Below are positions 1 to 9,447 of a DNA stretch of 64,000 nt, in pieces. Under the pieces are notes generated by a model. The model made no database searches. It was not told the origin of the DNA and saw only the letters and a list, made by a program, of their open reading frames with translations. The DNA is from Microbulbifer aggregans (lineage in GTDB: Bacteria; Pseudomonadota; Gammaproteobacteria; Pseudomonadales; Cellvibrionaceae), in the NCBI RefSeq assembly GCF_020524005.1, contig NZ_JAIVKK010000003.1, positions 186,001-250,000 on the forward strand, in the 5' to 3' direction. A program made the position numbers and the translations under genes. Position 1 is the stretch's first letter, and every line of letters starts with the position of its first letter.

Positions 1-462
1 GAACTGATCTTTGCGCTGATCGTACTGCTTGTCTTCCTGTATGGCGGCCGCTTTGTGTTGGCCTGGCTGGGATTGTCACAGGAGGCGATTCGAATTGCTG
101 GGGCAATCATCCTGTTTTTGATCGCGATTCGCATGGTGTTCCCGGTTGAGGGGGGAATCATGGGTGAGCGATTAGAGGGTGAGCCATTTTTCGTTCCCCT
201 GGCAGTACCGCTGGTCGCGGGCCCATCTACCATGGCGATCTTGATGCTGATGACGAACAGCGAAGGAGAGCAGTTGTGGAATTGGACCTTGGCGCTATTG
301 GGAGCCTGGGGGGTTTCCGCGGTCATTCTGCTGGCTTCATCGCCACTGGCGCGCCTACTGGGTAACCGCGGGCTGATTGCTGTCGAACGACTGATGGGAA
401 TGGTACTCGTAATGCTCGCCGTTCAACTTTTCCTTGATGGCATCAAGCAAAGCCTGGCCTGA
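1..462 (+). CDS. MarC/NAAT-family inner membrane protein (5' truncated by window edge)
   Basis: The reading frame is open from base 1, so the start lies outside the window; about 153 C-terminal residues are visible. The protein is strongly hydrophobic with several membrane segments. It has the family's characteristic stretch of two short helices around FFVPLAVPLVAGPSTMA, which follows a GGIMGERLEGE loop. MarC (UPF0056) proteins are about 200-residue polytopic inner membrane proteins. They were once linked to multidrug resistance, but their substrate is unsettled. The final segment, ending near GIKQSLA, is the usual last membrane helix. A GC-rich stem without a clear T run follows the stop. 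Family assignment is firm; function is unknown. Confidence 0.85.
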   Translation, partial: ELIFALIVLLVFLYGGRFVLAWLGLSQEAIRIAGAIILFLIAIRMVFPVEGGIMGERLEGEPFFVPLAVPLVAGPSTMAILMLMTNSEGEQLWNWTLALLGAWGVSAVILLASSPLARLLGNRGLIAVERLMGMVLVMLAVQLFLDGIKQSLA

Positions 463-932
463 CCCTTATTGAAATCACTTTAGGATTCGTGGGGCTGAAA
501 CGGGGCCCCACGAGCCAACCTGACTACCCTCAGCGATTTGACTTCATTTAATCGCACAAATCTTACTCTTCCGCTGCCAGGATGATGTCTGGTACGAGTG
601 CGCCTCCCTGCTCGGACATCAATTCGTTCAGATTTCAACCAATGCGACGAATTACGGATAATTTGTCACTTTAGTTACACCCATCCTAATTTTTTATTAA
701 AAACAACAATAATTTAATATTTCGAGGTACTTTTAACGTGTTATCGACCGGCAGGGAGAATGTTTTTCAGACAGACTGTATGAAATTCGGACTTCCAAGA
801 TTGGAAACCATGAGTGAACGAATGTCAGTTAAGTTCCATTAAATATTTTGATCCTTTAAAGTCACGCCGCACTTAAATTACAACAAACAGATAAACGAGC
901 ATTAAGTGCCCTAAGTACAAAAAGGATGCATT
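463..932. other. Intergenic region, MarC to TonB receptor
   Basis: No open frame here looks coding. An 8-bp perfect stem (487-494 with 506-513, TCGTGGGG/CCCCACGA) lies just after the MarC stop and may be a weak terminator, although no T run follows. From about 660 the DNA turns AT-rich. TTGTCA at 663-668 with TAATTT about 18 bases later is a possible promoter for the downstream receptor, but it is only weakly supported. The roughly 270-base leader before the receptor contains no riboswitch that I recognise. Confidence 0.4.
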
Positions 933-3617
933 ATGATCAAGTCCAAGTTGAGTATCGCAATCGCAGCGTTCAGCGCCGCAGCGGCTACCGGTGTTTCCGC
1001 ACAAGAAGCGGTACCAGGCCCAACCGTTGAAGAAGTCATCGTTACCGGTTCCCGTATCGCACGTGATCCGCTGTCCACTACTGGCCCAATCACCATCGTT
1101 GATTCCGAGGCAATCAGCCGCTCCGGTGTTGGTACTATCGACGAGCTGCTGAACCAGCTGCCGTCCATGGGTACTACCGGCATCAACGCCAACGATAACA
1201 ATGGCGGTCAGGGTCTGGCATTCGTCGACCTGCGTAACCTGGGCTCCGCCCGTACCTTGGTGCTGGTAAACGGCCGTCGCTTTGTATCTTCTGCATCAGG
1301 CGTAAGCTCCGCGGTAGATATGAACAATATTCCGGTCGATATGATCGATCGAATTGAAGTTCTCACCGATGGCGCGTCTGCTGTATACGGCTCCGACGCG
1401 GTTGCCGGCGTTATCAACGTGGTCATGAAAGACTCCTTTGAAGGTGTTCGTATCAACGCCCGTACCGGTGTAACCACCGAAGGCGGCGGCGAGAATGGCG
1501 AAATCGCTTTCACTTTTGGTAGCGAAGGTGAGCGCGGCAGCTTCGTTGCCAATATCAGCCACAGCCAGCGCGATGAAATCACCTACAACGATCGCGATTG
1601 GGCTGGTCTCACCAGTTCCATGTCTCCGAACGGCAATATCCTGACTAATTACGGTAACTTCAGCATTCAGGATGATGGCGTAACACTGGGCGACTATGCC
1701 GGTTACGATATCGGCCAGCACATGTGGCTGTCCGGCTCTATGGAGCGCACCTCCATCACGGCGTCTGGCAAATACTCCATTACCGATAGCGTAGAAGCCT
1801 TCGGTGAAGCGAGCTTCACCACCAAGACGACCAACCAGCAGCTGGCAGCTCAGCCGATGTACGCTGGTAACGGCTTCAATCTGGACGCAGAAAAACACCT
1901 GCCGGCAGAAATTCAAGCACAGCTGCAGACTGCATGGCAGGAGGCTTACGATAAGTGGGTCGAAAATGGCAGCAACCCAGACGATAAAGATTACCCTTAC
2001 CCGGGTGATACCTGGGCTTACGGTATCGGCGAAGATGGCGTTGACGGGTTCACCGATCTGCGTATCCGCCCGGTAGCCGGCGGCACTCGTGACTCCGAAC
2101 AGCAAACTGATACCTACCGACTGCTCGGCGGCCTGCGCGGCGACCTGGCTAACGGTTGGAGCTGGGATGCGTTCGCTAGTTACGGTAAAAACAAGGGCGA
2201 AAACGTTACTGCAAACTCCTACAACAAAACTAAGTTGAATGAGATTTTCAGTGGCGAAGCTGGCCTGGATTATGACTTTGCCGGTGGCATGAGCCCGGAA
2301 ATCATCCAGTACTTCAGCTACGACGACCGCGAAGACAATGAGTACGAACTGCTCAACCTCGGCGCGACACTGTCCGGTGATATCACAGCGGTACAGTTCC
2401 AGGGCGGCGAACTCGGCTTCGCAGCTGGCGTTGAATACCGTGAAGAATCCGGTGAGTTCAACCCTTCCCCGGAAACTCAAAGCGGTGCAACCTTCGGTAA
2501 CCAGCAAGATGCTACCGGCGGCGAATACGACGTTGCAGAAGTGTTTGCAGAATTCAACCTGCCGATTCTGTCAGGTGTGAAAGGTGCAGAAGAGCTGACT
2601 GCTGACCTGGCTGTACGCTATTCCGACTTCAGTACTTTCGGCGGCGAAAGCACTGGCAAGTTCGGTATGGTTTACGCGCCGATCGAAGATCTGCGTTTCC
2701 GGACCAGCCTCTCTACTTCTTTCCGCGCACCGGGCATCTATGAGCTTTACAGCGGTTCAGCCCAGAGCTACGAAACCCTGACCGACCCCTGCAGCACCGG
2801 TACCAGCAACCCGTCAGGCAGAGGCGACAACTGTAGCGAAGTCAGCGCTGCTTTCGAACAGGCAGGTAACCAGATCCCGACCAATATCGGCGGTAACCAG
2901 GACCTGAAACCGGAAGAAGCGGAAACCTTTACCTTTGGTGTGGTCTGGACTCCGAGCTTCGTAGACGACATGTCCATCACCCTGGACTACTACGACATTA
3001 AAGTAGAGAACGCGATCACCTCACCGGATCTGCAGCGTATTCTGGATGACTGCTACCGCGACGGCAGCGCGACGGCCTGTTCTTTCGTATCCCGTGGTAA
3101 CAGCGGCCAGATCGAAAGACTGGAAGGCGCGAAGATGAACATCGGTCAGATCGACACTCGCGGTGTGGACATCGATATCACTCAGAACTACTACTTCGAC
3201 GCCGGCCGTCTGGCTCTGCGTGCTCAGGCAACTCGTATGCTCGAGTACACCGAATACAACGAACAGACCGACACCGAATCCGACTACCTCGGCGAGATCG
3301 GTATCACTGGCGGTATGTACGTGGACTGGCGCGGTCTGGCGAGCGCCATGTGGTACGGAAATGACTGGGAAGTTGGTGTTGAAGCTCAGTACTTCGACGG
3401 CGGCGTAAGCTCCTCACCGTACTCTGTCGACATCGACAGCATGACCTACCTGAACCTGCGCGGTGGCTGGGATGTAAACAGCTCCCTGCGTCTGTCCGCT
3501 GGTCTGGACAACGTAACCAATGAGGAGCCGCAAGACACCTCCGGTTACGGTGACTGGAACAGCTTCTACGACTTCCAGGGTCGTTACGTTTGGGCTGGAG
3601 CTTCCTACCAGTTCTAA
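933..3617 (+). CDS. TonB-dependent outer membrane receptor (894 aa)
   Basis: An outer-membrane active transporter energised by TonB-ExbB-ExbD. Residues 1-23 form a signal peptide ending in GVSA before QEAV. A TonB-box/plug start follows at about residue 34 (EEVIVTGSRIARD). The plug domain carries the usual NIPVDMIDRIEVLTDGASAVYGSDAVAGVINV stretch in pieces around residues 130-165. The C-terminal half is a beta-barrel ending in an aromatic residue (GASYQF), as outer-membrane insertion requires. The start is supported by AAAGGA at 921-926, six bases upstream. Length and style match the large catabolic receptors of marine gammaproteobacteria, which often import oligosaccharides or peptides. The next gene is a peptide transporter, which hints at peptide uptake, but the substrate cannot be read from the sequence. 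Confidence 0.93.
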   Translation: MIKSKLSIAIAAFSAAAATGVSAQEAVPGPTVEEVIVTGSRIARDPLSTTGPITIVDSEAISRSGVGTIDELLNQLPSMGTTGINANDNNGGQGLAFVDLRNLGSARTLVLVNGRRFVSSASGVSSAVDMNNIPVDMIDRIEVLTDGASAVYGSDAVAGVINVVMKDSFEGVRINARTGVTTEGGGENGEIAFTFGSEGERGSFVANISHSQRDEITYNDRDWAGLTSSMSPNGNILTNYGNFSIQDDGVTLGDYAGYDIGQHMWLSGSMERTSITASGKYSITDSVEAFGEASFTTKTTNQQLAAQPMYAGNGFNLDAEKHLPAEIQAQLQTAWQEAYDKWVENGSNPDDKDYPYPGDTWAYGIGEDGVDGFTDLRIRPVAGGTRDSEQQTDTYRLLGGLRGDLANGWSWDAFASYGKNKGENVTANSYNKTKLNEIFSGEAGLDYDFAGGMSPEIIQYFSYDDREDNEYELLNLGATLSGDITAVQFQGGELGFAAGVEYREESGEFNPSPETQSGATFGNQQDATGGEYDVAEVFAEFNLPILSGVKGAEELTADLAVRYSDFSTFGGESTGKFGMVYAPIEDLRFRTSLSTSFRAPGIYELYSGSAQSYETLTDPCSTGTSNPSGRGDNCSEVSAAFEQAGNQIPTNIGGNQDLKPEEAETFTFGVVWTPSFVDDMSITLDYYDIKVENAITSPDLQRILDDCYRDGSATACSFVSRGNSGQIERLEGAKMNIGQIDTRGVDIDITQNYYFDAGRLALRAQATRMLEYTEYNEQTDTESDYLGEIGITGGMYVDWRGLASAMWYGNDWEVGVEAQYFDGGVSSSPYSVDIDSMTYLNLRGGWDVNSSLRLSAGLDNVTNEEPQDTSGYGDWNSFYDFQGRYVWAGASYQF

Positions 3618-3640
3618 GTTGATTCGCAATCAACAGATGA

Positions 3641-3667
3641 AAGGGGGCCTTATGGCCCCCTTTTTTT
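3641..3667 (+). terminator. Rho-independent terminator of the TonB receptor gene
   Basis: A seven-pair G+C stem GGGGGCC/GGCCCCC (3643-3649 with 3654-3660), extended by A-T pairs, has a four-base loop and is followed directly by seven T residues. It lies 24 bases after the receptor stop codon. Confidence 0.9.
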
Positions 3668-3992
3668 GTGGATAAGTCCAGAATTACTTTCAATCAACAA
3701 GGCCAAGTGGGTCTATCCAGGTACACAACTCGAGTTGCATGGCACTCTGGTGGGTTTTCTAGCCATTTGTGACCGTTTCCACCTGCATACAGCAGAATTT
3801 TGCGGGGTTTTCATCGCTTTTCCCCCCATTTCATCTCTGCAAATGCCACATTTACCACTATTCCTGTCGTAAGGTGCAGCCTTTGGCAGGTTCATAGCCT
3901 GTTTCACCTGTAACCATTCGCCTGATTTAATGTCCGCTGTTAAACTCGGGTACGTTTTACTTATTAAAGCTATAACAACTGGAACCACTGAT
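3668..3992. other. Intergenic region, TonB receptor to peptide transporter
   Basis: About 325 bases with no convincing gene. An ATG at 3930 in frame with the transporter would add 21 residues unlike other family N-termini, so I treat 3930-3992 as leader. I see no clear operator, riboswitch or repeat. Confidence 0.4.
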
Positions 3993-5531
3993 ATGTCGTC
4001 AAATACGCATCAGAATAGTGCCGGCTTTTTCGGCCATCCAAAGGGGCTCTCTACCCTCTTCTTTACGGAAATGTGGGAGCGCATGAGTTACTACGGTATG
4101 CGCGCCCTACTGGTCCTCTTCATGACTGCAAGCCTGCAGCAGGAAGGGCTGGCGTTTACTGTTGCCGCGTCAACCGCCATCTACGGCCTCTACACTGGTG
4201 CGGTCTACTTCCTCGGCCTGCCCGGTGGCTGGATTGCCGACCGACTGTTAGGCGGGCAGAAGACCGTGTGGTACGGCGGCATCATCATTATGTGCGGCCA
4301 TATCGTGCTGGCCATTCCGAGCGACAGCACGTTCTTTGTCGGCCTGATGCTGGTTGCGTCTGGCACCGGCCTGCTGAAGCCGAATATCAGCGCCCTTGTG
4401 GGTCACCTGTACGCTTCCGACGATGTCCGTCGTGACAGTGGCTATGCCCTCTACTACATGGGCATCAACATCGGCTCAGTACTCGGTTATTTCATCTGCG
4501 GTTACTTTGGTGAAAATATTGGCTGGCACTGGGGCTTCGGCGCCGCCGCCGTTGGTATGGCCGTGGGCCTGATCCAGTACCGCCTGACTCTGGCAAACCT
4601 GGGCGATGCCAGCCTCAACCCAGAAAACCCCCTTTCACCACAGGGCGCCAAACGTGCCTGGCAGGTGATTGGCGCAACCGTTGTCTTGGTTGCCATCGTG
4701 GCCGCCCTGGCTCTGAGCGGTAAAATCACCATCAACCCGGTGACCATTGCCCAGTACGTAGCGATTGTCTTTACCCTGACCTTCTTTGCCTACTACGGCT
4801 TTATCTACTTCACTGGAAACCTGACCGGCGTAGAAAAGAAACGCATGTGGGCTCTGTTCCTCGTGTGTCTGGCTTCAGCCTGTTTCTGGTCTGGTTTCGA
4901 GCAGGCGGGCTCTTCCCTGAACCTGTTCGGCCGTGACTACACCGAGCGCCTGATTGGCAGCTTCGAGATGCCCGCGTCCTGGTTCCAGAGCGCCAACGCC
5001 CTGTTCATCATCATCCTGTCCCCCTTCTTCGCTGCTCTTTGGATCAATCTTGCCAAGCGCATGATCACTCCCTCCTACAGCATGAAGTGTGCGATTGGCC
5101 TGATCATCATGGCGAGCGGCTTTATCGTGATGTTCTTCGCTGCCCAGTACGCTGCGCAGGGCCTGAAAGTGGCGCCTTACTGGCTGATCACCACCTACTT
5201 CCTGCACACTGTCGGCGAGCTTTGCCTGAGCCCGGTGGCCCTGAGTGCGGTGAGCAAGCTTTCTCCGCGCCGTTTTGCCGGCCAGATGATGGGCGTGTTT
5301 GTACTTACTTACTCCATTGGCAACATCATTTCCGGCCTGCTGGCGGGTAACTTCGACCCGGAGAATATCCAGGAACTGCCGAACCTTTACCTGCAGATCA
5401 GCCTCTTCAGCATCGGTATCGGTATCGTCCTGGTTCTGATTGGTATGAAATCCAAGATCTGGGAACAAGGCGCGGAAGACGATCATATCGAACCGGTTGA
5501 ACCGGCCGAGGCGCCAGCCAAGACCGTTTAA
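3993..5531 (+). CDS. POT/PTR2-family proton-coupled oligopeptide transporter
   Basis: An inner-membrane di/tripeptide:proton symporter of the major facilitator superfamily, 512 residues with 12-14 predicted helices. Family signatures are visible. The ExxER motif (EMWERMSYYGMRALL) is at about residues 24-38, where the acidic and arginine residues take part in proton and peptide coupling. YYMGINIGSVLGYFICG follows near residue 150. I chose the ATG at 3993 because MSSNTHQNSAGFFGHPKGL matches the usual short soluble N-terminus; an upstream in-frame ATG at 3930 is less likely. The C-terminal tail is short and acidic. It lies downstream of a TonB receptor on the same strand but behind a strong terminator, so it is probably transcribed separately. 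Confidence 0.92.
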   Translation: MSSNTHQNSAGFFGHPKGLSTLFFTEMWERMSYYGMRALLVLFMTASLQQEGLAFTVAASTAIYGLYTGAVYFLGLPGGWIADRLLGGQKTVWYGGIIIMCGHIVLAIPSDSTFFVGLMLVASGTGLLKPNISALVGHLYASDDVRRDSGYALYYMGINIGSVLGYFICGYFGENIGWHWGFGAAAVGMAVGLIQYRLTLANLGDASLNPENPLSPQGAKRAWQVIGATVVLVAIVAALALSGKITINPVTIAQYVAIVFTLTFFAYYGFIYFTGNLTGVEKKRMWALFLVCLASACFWSGFEQAGSSLNLFGRDYTERLIGSFEMPASWFQSANALFIIILSPFFAALWINLAKRMITPSYSMKCAIGLIIMASGFIVMFFAAQYAAQGLKVAPYWLITTYFLHTVGELCLSPVALSAVSKLSPRRFAGQMMGVFVLTYSIGNIISGLLAGNFDPENIQELPNLYLQISLFSIGIGIVLVLIGMKSKIWEQGAEDDHIEPVEPAEAPAKTV

Positions 5532-5552
5532 TCCGAGTATTTCTCCGATATG

Positions 5553-5587
5553 AAAAAGCCGCTGCGGGAGACCGTAGTGGCTTTTTT
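5553..5587 (+). terminator. Terminator of the peptide transporter gene
   Basis: AAAAAGCCGCTGCGG pairs with CCGTAGTGGCTTTTT through Watson-Crick and two G-T wobble pairs. The loop is GAGA and the structure ends in a T run. It begins 21 bases after the stop. Confidence 0.8.
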
Positions 5588-5610
5588 CGTTGTGAGGCGG
5601 CGGAGAACCT

Positions 5611-5672
5611 GTAGGAGCCTGCTTGCAGGCGAATCTCGCTGCAAGCATGATCGCCTGCAAGCAGGCTCCTAC
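5611..5672. repeat. REP palindrome, family A (copy 1, full inverted pair)
   Basis: Two 22-base arms in perfect inverted orientation (5611-5632 and 5651-5672) share the core GGAGCCTGCTTGCAGG. Each arm is itself a small palindrome (GCCTG CAAG CAGGC). The pair lies between two convergent genes. The same unit recurs at 6580, 8787, 10815, 21406 and 21954; the last two bracket the transposase gene at 21480-21926. Confidence 0.92.
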
Positions 5673-5681
5673 AAGCGCGGT

Positions 5682-6506
5682 TCAGCCGGTCAATATGGAA
5701 TAGTTCTGCCAGATAAATCGCAAGCCGATCAAAAGTAGTAGTCCGGCAAAACAGTTCTTGAGCAGTTGCGGCGACAGTCTGTGGGCCAGTAGCGCCCCAA
5801 AACGGGCAAACAAGGCACTGGTCAGTACTATGCCCACAAAGGCCGGCCAGTAGATATAACCACTGCTCCATGCCGGCAGCTGAATGTTTCCCCAGCCCTG
5901 CACAGCGAAGCTCATAGCCCCCGCAACCGCAATGGGCAATCCACAGGCGGCGGATGTAGCCACCGCCCGCTGCATCACCACGTGGCAACGAGACAGGAAA
6001 GGTACCGTCAGTGAGCCCCCACCAATCCCGAAGATGGCCGACGCCCAGCCGATAAGCCCGCCAGCCAGGGACAGCCCCACCTTGCCAGGTACGCGACTGC
6101 CATCTGTGGATAACTCCACTTTACGCAGGCCGTCCAGCCACATTTTCAGTGCAATCCCGACCGCAAAAAAGCCAATCAGTAACTGTAACCAGGCACCGCT
6201 CAACCAGTCTGCGGTCATACCACCAAGCCAGGAACCGACAAGAATTCCCGGAGCCATGGCCGCGAAGATTTTCCAGTCCACTGCGCGTTTGCCGTGATGG
6301 GTACGAATAGAGCTGATGGAGGTAATGATGATCGTGGCCAATGAGGTTCCCACCGCCATGTGGGTGAGAATTTCCGGTGCGATCCCCTGAGCGGTAAATA
6401 CCAGTACCAGTGCCGGTACAATGATCAGACCACCGCCAACACCGAACAGGCCCGCGATCGTTCCGGCACCAATACCGACAAGGAGGTAAATCAGTAAGAC
6501 TTCCAT
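5682..6506 (-). CDS. Sulfite exporter TauE/SafE-family (TSUP) permease
   Basis: A 274-residue integral membrane protein with about eight hydrophobic segments. It carries the duplicated glycine-rich signature of the family: GLFGVGGGLIIVPAL near residue 20 and IFGIGGGSLTVPFLS near residue 165. TSUP members move sulfite, sulfonates or related organic anions across the inner membrane; the exact substrate is not predictable here. I chose the ATG at 6506 (MEVLLIYLLVG) because it starts straight into the first membrane helix. A longer frame reaches 6569, but it would cross the pnp terminator. The gene stands alone, downstream of pnp on the same strand and separated from it by that terminator. Confidence 0.88.
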   Translation of the reverse strand: MEVLLIYLLVGIGAGTIAGLFGVGGGLIIVPALVLVFTAQGIAPEILTHMAVGTSLATIIITSISSIRTHHGKRAVDWKIFAAMAPGILVGSWLGGMTADWLSGAWLQLLIGFFAVGIALKMWLDGLRKVELSTDGSRVPGKVGLSLAGGLIGWASAIFGIGGGSLTVPFLSRCHVVMQRAVATSAACGLPIAVAGAMSFAVQGWGNIQLPAWSSGYIYWPAFVGIVLTSALFARFGALLAHRLSPQLLKNCFAGLLLLIGLRFIWQNYSILTG

Positions 6507-6543
6507 TATTGTTCCCGCTCTTTTACTTCCGCCAAATTCAAGA

Positions 6544-6574
6544 CAAAAAAAACGGTGGCCTATAGCCACCGTTC
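6544..6574 (-). terminator. Rho-independent terminator of the rpsO-pnp operon
   Basis: A nine-pair stem AACGGTGGC/GCCACCGTT (6551-6559 with 6565-6573) has a five-base loop. On the minus strand a run of T residues follows (the A run at 6544-6550). It lies 38 bases beyond the pnp stop. Confidence 0.9.
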
Positions 6575-6579
6575 TTCAC

Positions 6580-6595
6580 CGCCTGCAAGCAGGCT
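6580..6595. repeat. REP family A, half element
   Basis: CGCCTGCAAGCAGGCT is the core of one REP arm without its partner. It sits between the pnp stop codon and its terminator. Confidence 0.7.
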
Positions 6596-6611
6596 GGTTC
6601 AACCTGGAGGA

Positions 6612-8729
6612 TTACTCCTCGCCGGTAGCCTCATCCGCTTCCGCCGCTGCGTCTGCGTTGGCTTCCTTGATGGACAGCTTGATACGGCCGCGCTGATCCA
6701 CGTCCAGTACCTTCACTTTAACCATCTGGCCTTCGCTCAGGTAGTCGGAAACCGCGTTTACACGCTCTTCCGCGATCTGGGAGATGTGTACCAGACCGTC
6801 TTTACCCGGCAGGAAGTTTACGAACGCACCGAAGTCCACGATACGAACCACTTTACCTTCGTAGATCGCGCCGATCTCTGCTTCCGCAGTGATCTCTTCG
6901 ATACGGGTAACTGCAGCTTCCAGGCTCTCACCGTCTTCGCCGAATACTTTTACAGTACCGTCGTCTTCGATATCGATGGAAGCGCCAGTCTCTTCGGTAA
7001 TGGAGCGAATGGTTGCACCACCCTTGCCGATCACGTCGCGGATCTTGTCCGGATGGATCTTCAGGGTCGCGTAGCGCGGTGCATTCTCGTTTACAACTTC
7101 ACGGGAAGCGCCGATCACCTTGTTCATTTCCGCCAGGATGTGCAGACGTGCGTGCAGCGCCTGTTCCAGAGCGGTTTCCATGATCTCTTCGGTGATACCT
7201 TCGATCTTGATGTCCATCTGCAGCGCGGTCACACCAGAAGCGGTACCGGCTACTTTGAAGTCCATATCGCCCAGGTGGTCTTCGTCACCCAGGATGTCGG
7301 TCAGAACCGCGAAGCCGTCGTCTTCTTTCACCAGGCCCATGGCGATACCGGCAACCGGTGCTTTCAGCGGTACACCCGCATCCATCAGCGCCAGGCTGGA
7401 ACCACATACGGAAGCCATGGAGCTGGAACCGTTGGATTCGGTGATCTCGGAGACCACACGCAGGGTGTACGGGAACTCTTCCGGGTTCGGCAGTACGGCA
7501 GCGATACCGCGGCGGGCCAGACGGCCGTGGCCGATTTCGCGACGACCGGTAGCACCTACACGGCCCGCTTCACCTACAGAATAGGGAGGGAAGTTGTAGT
7601 GCAGCATAAAGTAGTCTTTACGCTCGCCTTCCAGCGCGTCGATGATCTGTGCATCGCGGGTTGCGCCCAGAGTGGAAACAACCAGAGCCTGGGTTTCACC
7701 GCGGGTGAACAGCGCAGAACCGTGACCTTTCGGCAGTACGCCAACTTCTACACTGATCGGGCGTACGGTCTTGGTGTCACGGCCGTCGATACGGGGCTCA
7801 CCGCGAACCACAGCGCCGCGTACAGTTTTCTTCTCCAGCTTGCCGAAGTAGCTTTTTACAGTGCCTTCGTCCAGCTCTTCAGTAGCCAGGGCTTCCGCGG
7901 CTTCGCTGCGCAGTTCGCCCAGACGGGCGGTGCGCTGCTGCTTGTCGGTGATTTTGTAAGCTTCGGCAACTTTCTCGCCAAACTGTGCTTCCAGAGCAGA
8001 CTTCAGCTCCTCGTTCACCGCTTCTGGCTGCCAGTCCCAGGTGGGCTTGCCCGCTTCGGCTTTCAGTTCTTCACAGACTTTAACAACCGACTGCATTTCC
8101 TGGTGGGCAAACAGCACCGCGCCCAGCATGATGTCTTCCGGCAGCTCGGCTGCTTCGGATTCAACCATCAGTACTGCGTCTTTGGTACCGGCTACAACCA
8201 TGTCCAGCTCGGACTCTTTGAGTGCCGCGTAACCCGGGTTCAGGATATAGCCATCTTTCTCGGTGTAACCCACGCGTGCCGCGCCAATCGGGCCGCCGAA
8301 GGGGATGCCAGATACGGACAGTGCCGCAGAAGTACCGATCATGCCTGCGATATCCGGATCAACGTCTTTCTCTGCAGACAGTACGGTGATCATTACCTGG
8401 ACTTCGTTCATGAAGCCATTGGGGAACAGCGGGCGGATCGGACGGTCGATCAGGCGGGAAGTCAGGGTTTCTTTCTCTGACGGGCGGCCTTCACGCTTGA
8501 AAAAACCACCGGGAATCTTGCCGGCCGCATAGGCCTTCTCTTGATAGTGCACGGACAGCGGAAAGAAGCTCTGATCAGGCTTCGCTTCCTTGGCACCGAC
8601 AACGGTACACAACACCACGGTTTCGCCCATGGTGACCAGCGCTGCGCCGGTAGCCTGGCGCGCGATACGGCCGGTCTCGATGGTGACCTGCTGATTTCCG
8701 TACTGGAATGTTTTGGTTACTGGATTCAC
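6612..8729 (-). CDS. pnp: Polyribonucleotide nucleotidyltransferase (PNPase)
   Basis: A phosphorolytic 3'-5' exoribonuclease and degradosome component, 705 residues, the usual length. It has two RNase PH-like cores with an intervening helical domain, then a KH domain with the IGKGG loop near residue 565 and a C-terminal S1 domain ([17 protein letters not shown]...DGLVHISQI) near 625-690. The start is GTG at 8729 ([11 protein letters not shown] after Met substitution), because AGGAAAG lies six bases upstream at 8736-8742 and the product then begins like other PNPases. An upstream in-frame ATG at 8771 would add 14 unrelated residues. The gene follows rpsO as in most gammaproteobacteria. Its leader holds a long REP palindrome that could act in post-transcriptional control. 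Confidence 0.97.
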   Translation of the reverse strand: MNPVTKTFQYGNQQVTIETGRIARQATGAALVTMGETVVLCTVVGAKEAKPDQSFFPLSVHYQEKAYAAGKIPGGFFKREGRPSEKETLTSRLIDRPIRPLFPNGFMNEVQVMITVLSAEKDVDPDIAGMIGTSAALSVSGIPFGGPIGAARVGYTEKDGYILNPGYAALKESELDMVVAGTKDAVLMVESEAAELPEDIMLGAVLFAHQEMQSVVKVCEELKAEAGKPTWDWQPEAVNEELKSALEAQFGEKVAEAYKITDKQQRTARLGELRSEAAEALATEELDEGTVKSYFGKLEKKTVRGAVVRGEPRIDGRDTKTVRPISVEVGVLPKGHGSALFTRGETQALVVSTLGATRDAQIIDALEGERKDYFMLHYNFPPYSVGEAGRVGATGRREIGHGRLARRGIAAVLPNPEEFPYTLRVVSEITESNGSSSMASVCGSSLALMDAGVPLKAPVAGIAMGLVKEDDGFAVLTDILGDEDHLGDMDFKVAGTASGVTALQMDIKIEGITEEIMETALEQALHARLHILAEMNKVIGASREVVNENAPRYATLKIHPDKIRDVIGKGGATIRSITEETGASIDIEDDGTVKVFGEDGESLEAAVTRIEEITAEAEIGAIYEGKVVRIVDFGAFVNFLPGKDGLVHISQIAEERVNAVSDYLSEGQMVKVKVLDVDQRGRIKLSIKEANADAAAEADEATGEE

Positions 8730-8786
8730 TAGTATCTTTCCTGTTTCCTTACGGCTGCTGGCCCATTCCAACAGCCCCTACAATGT

Positions 8787-8848
8787 TCGCCTGCAAGCAG
8801 GCTCCTACAGCTTACTAATTCACGTCGTAGGAGCCTGCTTGCAGGCGA
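8787..8848. repeat. REP palindrome, family A (copy in the rpsO-pnp gap)
   Basis: A perfect 22-base inverted pair (8787-8808 with 8827-8848) around an 18-base centre. It lies in the transcribed gap between the rpsO terminator and the pnp start, so the pnp leader RNA can fold into a long hairpin. Confidence 0.92.
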
Positions 8849-8934
8849 TTTTGCCGAGCTGAAGCCTTCGGTGGCTATATAGCCAGCTCAGCGCTCCCAG
8901 GGGGAAAACTTCTTGCCCCTGAAAATTCTGAATC

Positions 8935-8969
8935 TAGATAGAAGAATGCCCGCCAGATGGCGGGCATTC
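8935..8969 (-). terminator. Terminator/attenuator between rpsO and pnp
   Basis: An eleven-pair stem GAATGCCCGCC/GGCGGGCATTC (8944-8954 with 8959-8969) with a four-base loop lies just downstream of the rpsO stop. On the minus strand it is followed by TTCTATCTAG, a poor T run, so partial read-through into pnp is likely, as is known for rpsO-pnp in E. coli. Confidence 0.75.
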
Positions 8970-8977
8970 TCAGGGTC

Positions 8978-9247
8978 TTAGCGACGCAGGCCGAGCTTGG
9001 CGATCAGCTGTGCGTAACGGCTCAGATCCTTACGCTTCAGGTAGTCCAGCAGCTTACGACGCTGGTTTACCATGCGGATCAAACCACGACGGGAGTGGTG
9101 GTCTTGCTTGTGAGAAGCAAAGTGACCCTGAAGCTTGTTGATGTTGGCAGTCAGCAGGGCTACCTGAACTTCCGGAGAACCGGTATCACCTTCAGACTGG
9201 CCGTGCTCTTTCAGGATGGCTGCTTTTTCGTTTGCAGACAGTGCCAT
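8978..9247 (-). CDS. rpsO: 30S ribosomal protein S15
   Basis: 89 residues, the standard length. S15 binds the central domain of 16S rRNA early in 30S assembly. The conserved features include [17 protein letters not shown] near the start and [26 protein letters not shown] in the middle, which forms the rRNA-contacting helix-loop-helix. A GAGG Shine-Dalgarno sequence lies about nine bases before the ATG. It sits between truB and pnp in the canonical order. The gap to truB holds a family B repeat. Confidence 0.98.
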   Translation of the reverse strand: MALSANEKAAILKEHGQSEGDTGSPEVQVALLTANINKLQGHFASHKQDHHSRRGLIRMVNQRRKLLDYLKRKDLSRYAQLIAKLGLRR

Positions 9248-9354
9248 AACGAATTACCTCGTTCGTAACATGCTTTAAAGATTCGGCTGGCCCGTGCATG
9301 TTTACAGACCAGCTACTCGTTGTTTGCGGGTAACCCCGCGTTTGTAGCTCTTTC

Positions 9355-9434
9355 CGTCATACCCGCGTATGCCGGTATCCAGTTGGATTCCGTACCGGAT
9401 CGAATCCGGCATGACAAAAACGTCCGGAATGACG
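9355..9434. repeat. Family B palindromic repeat (between truB and rpsO)
   Basis: A unit with the core ACCCGCGTATGCCGGTATCC (9355-9382) is followed by two degenerate partner pieces (around 9386-9416 and 9421-9434, the latter ending GGAATGACG). The same family, consensus CTGGATNCCGG...CCGGNATGACG, recurs at 19019-19046 and as an inverted pair at 27131-27208. Confidence 0.75.
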
Positions 9435-9447
9435 TAAAAAAGAACAA

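Noticed and set aside
3930..3992. Upstream ATG as the start of the peptide transporter
   Set aside because: The extra 21 residues are unlike other POT transporters, and the ATG at 3993 gives the expected N-terminus.
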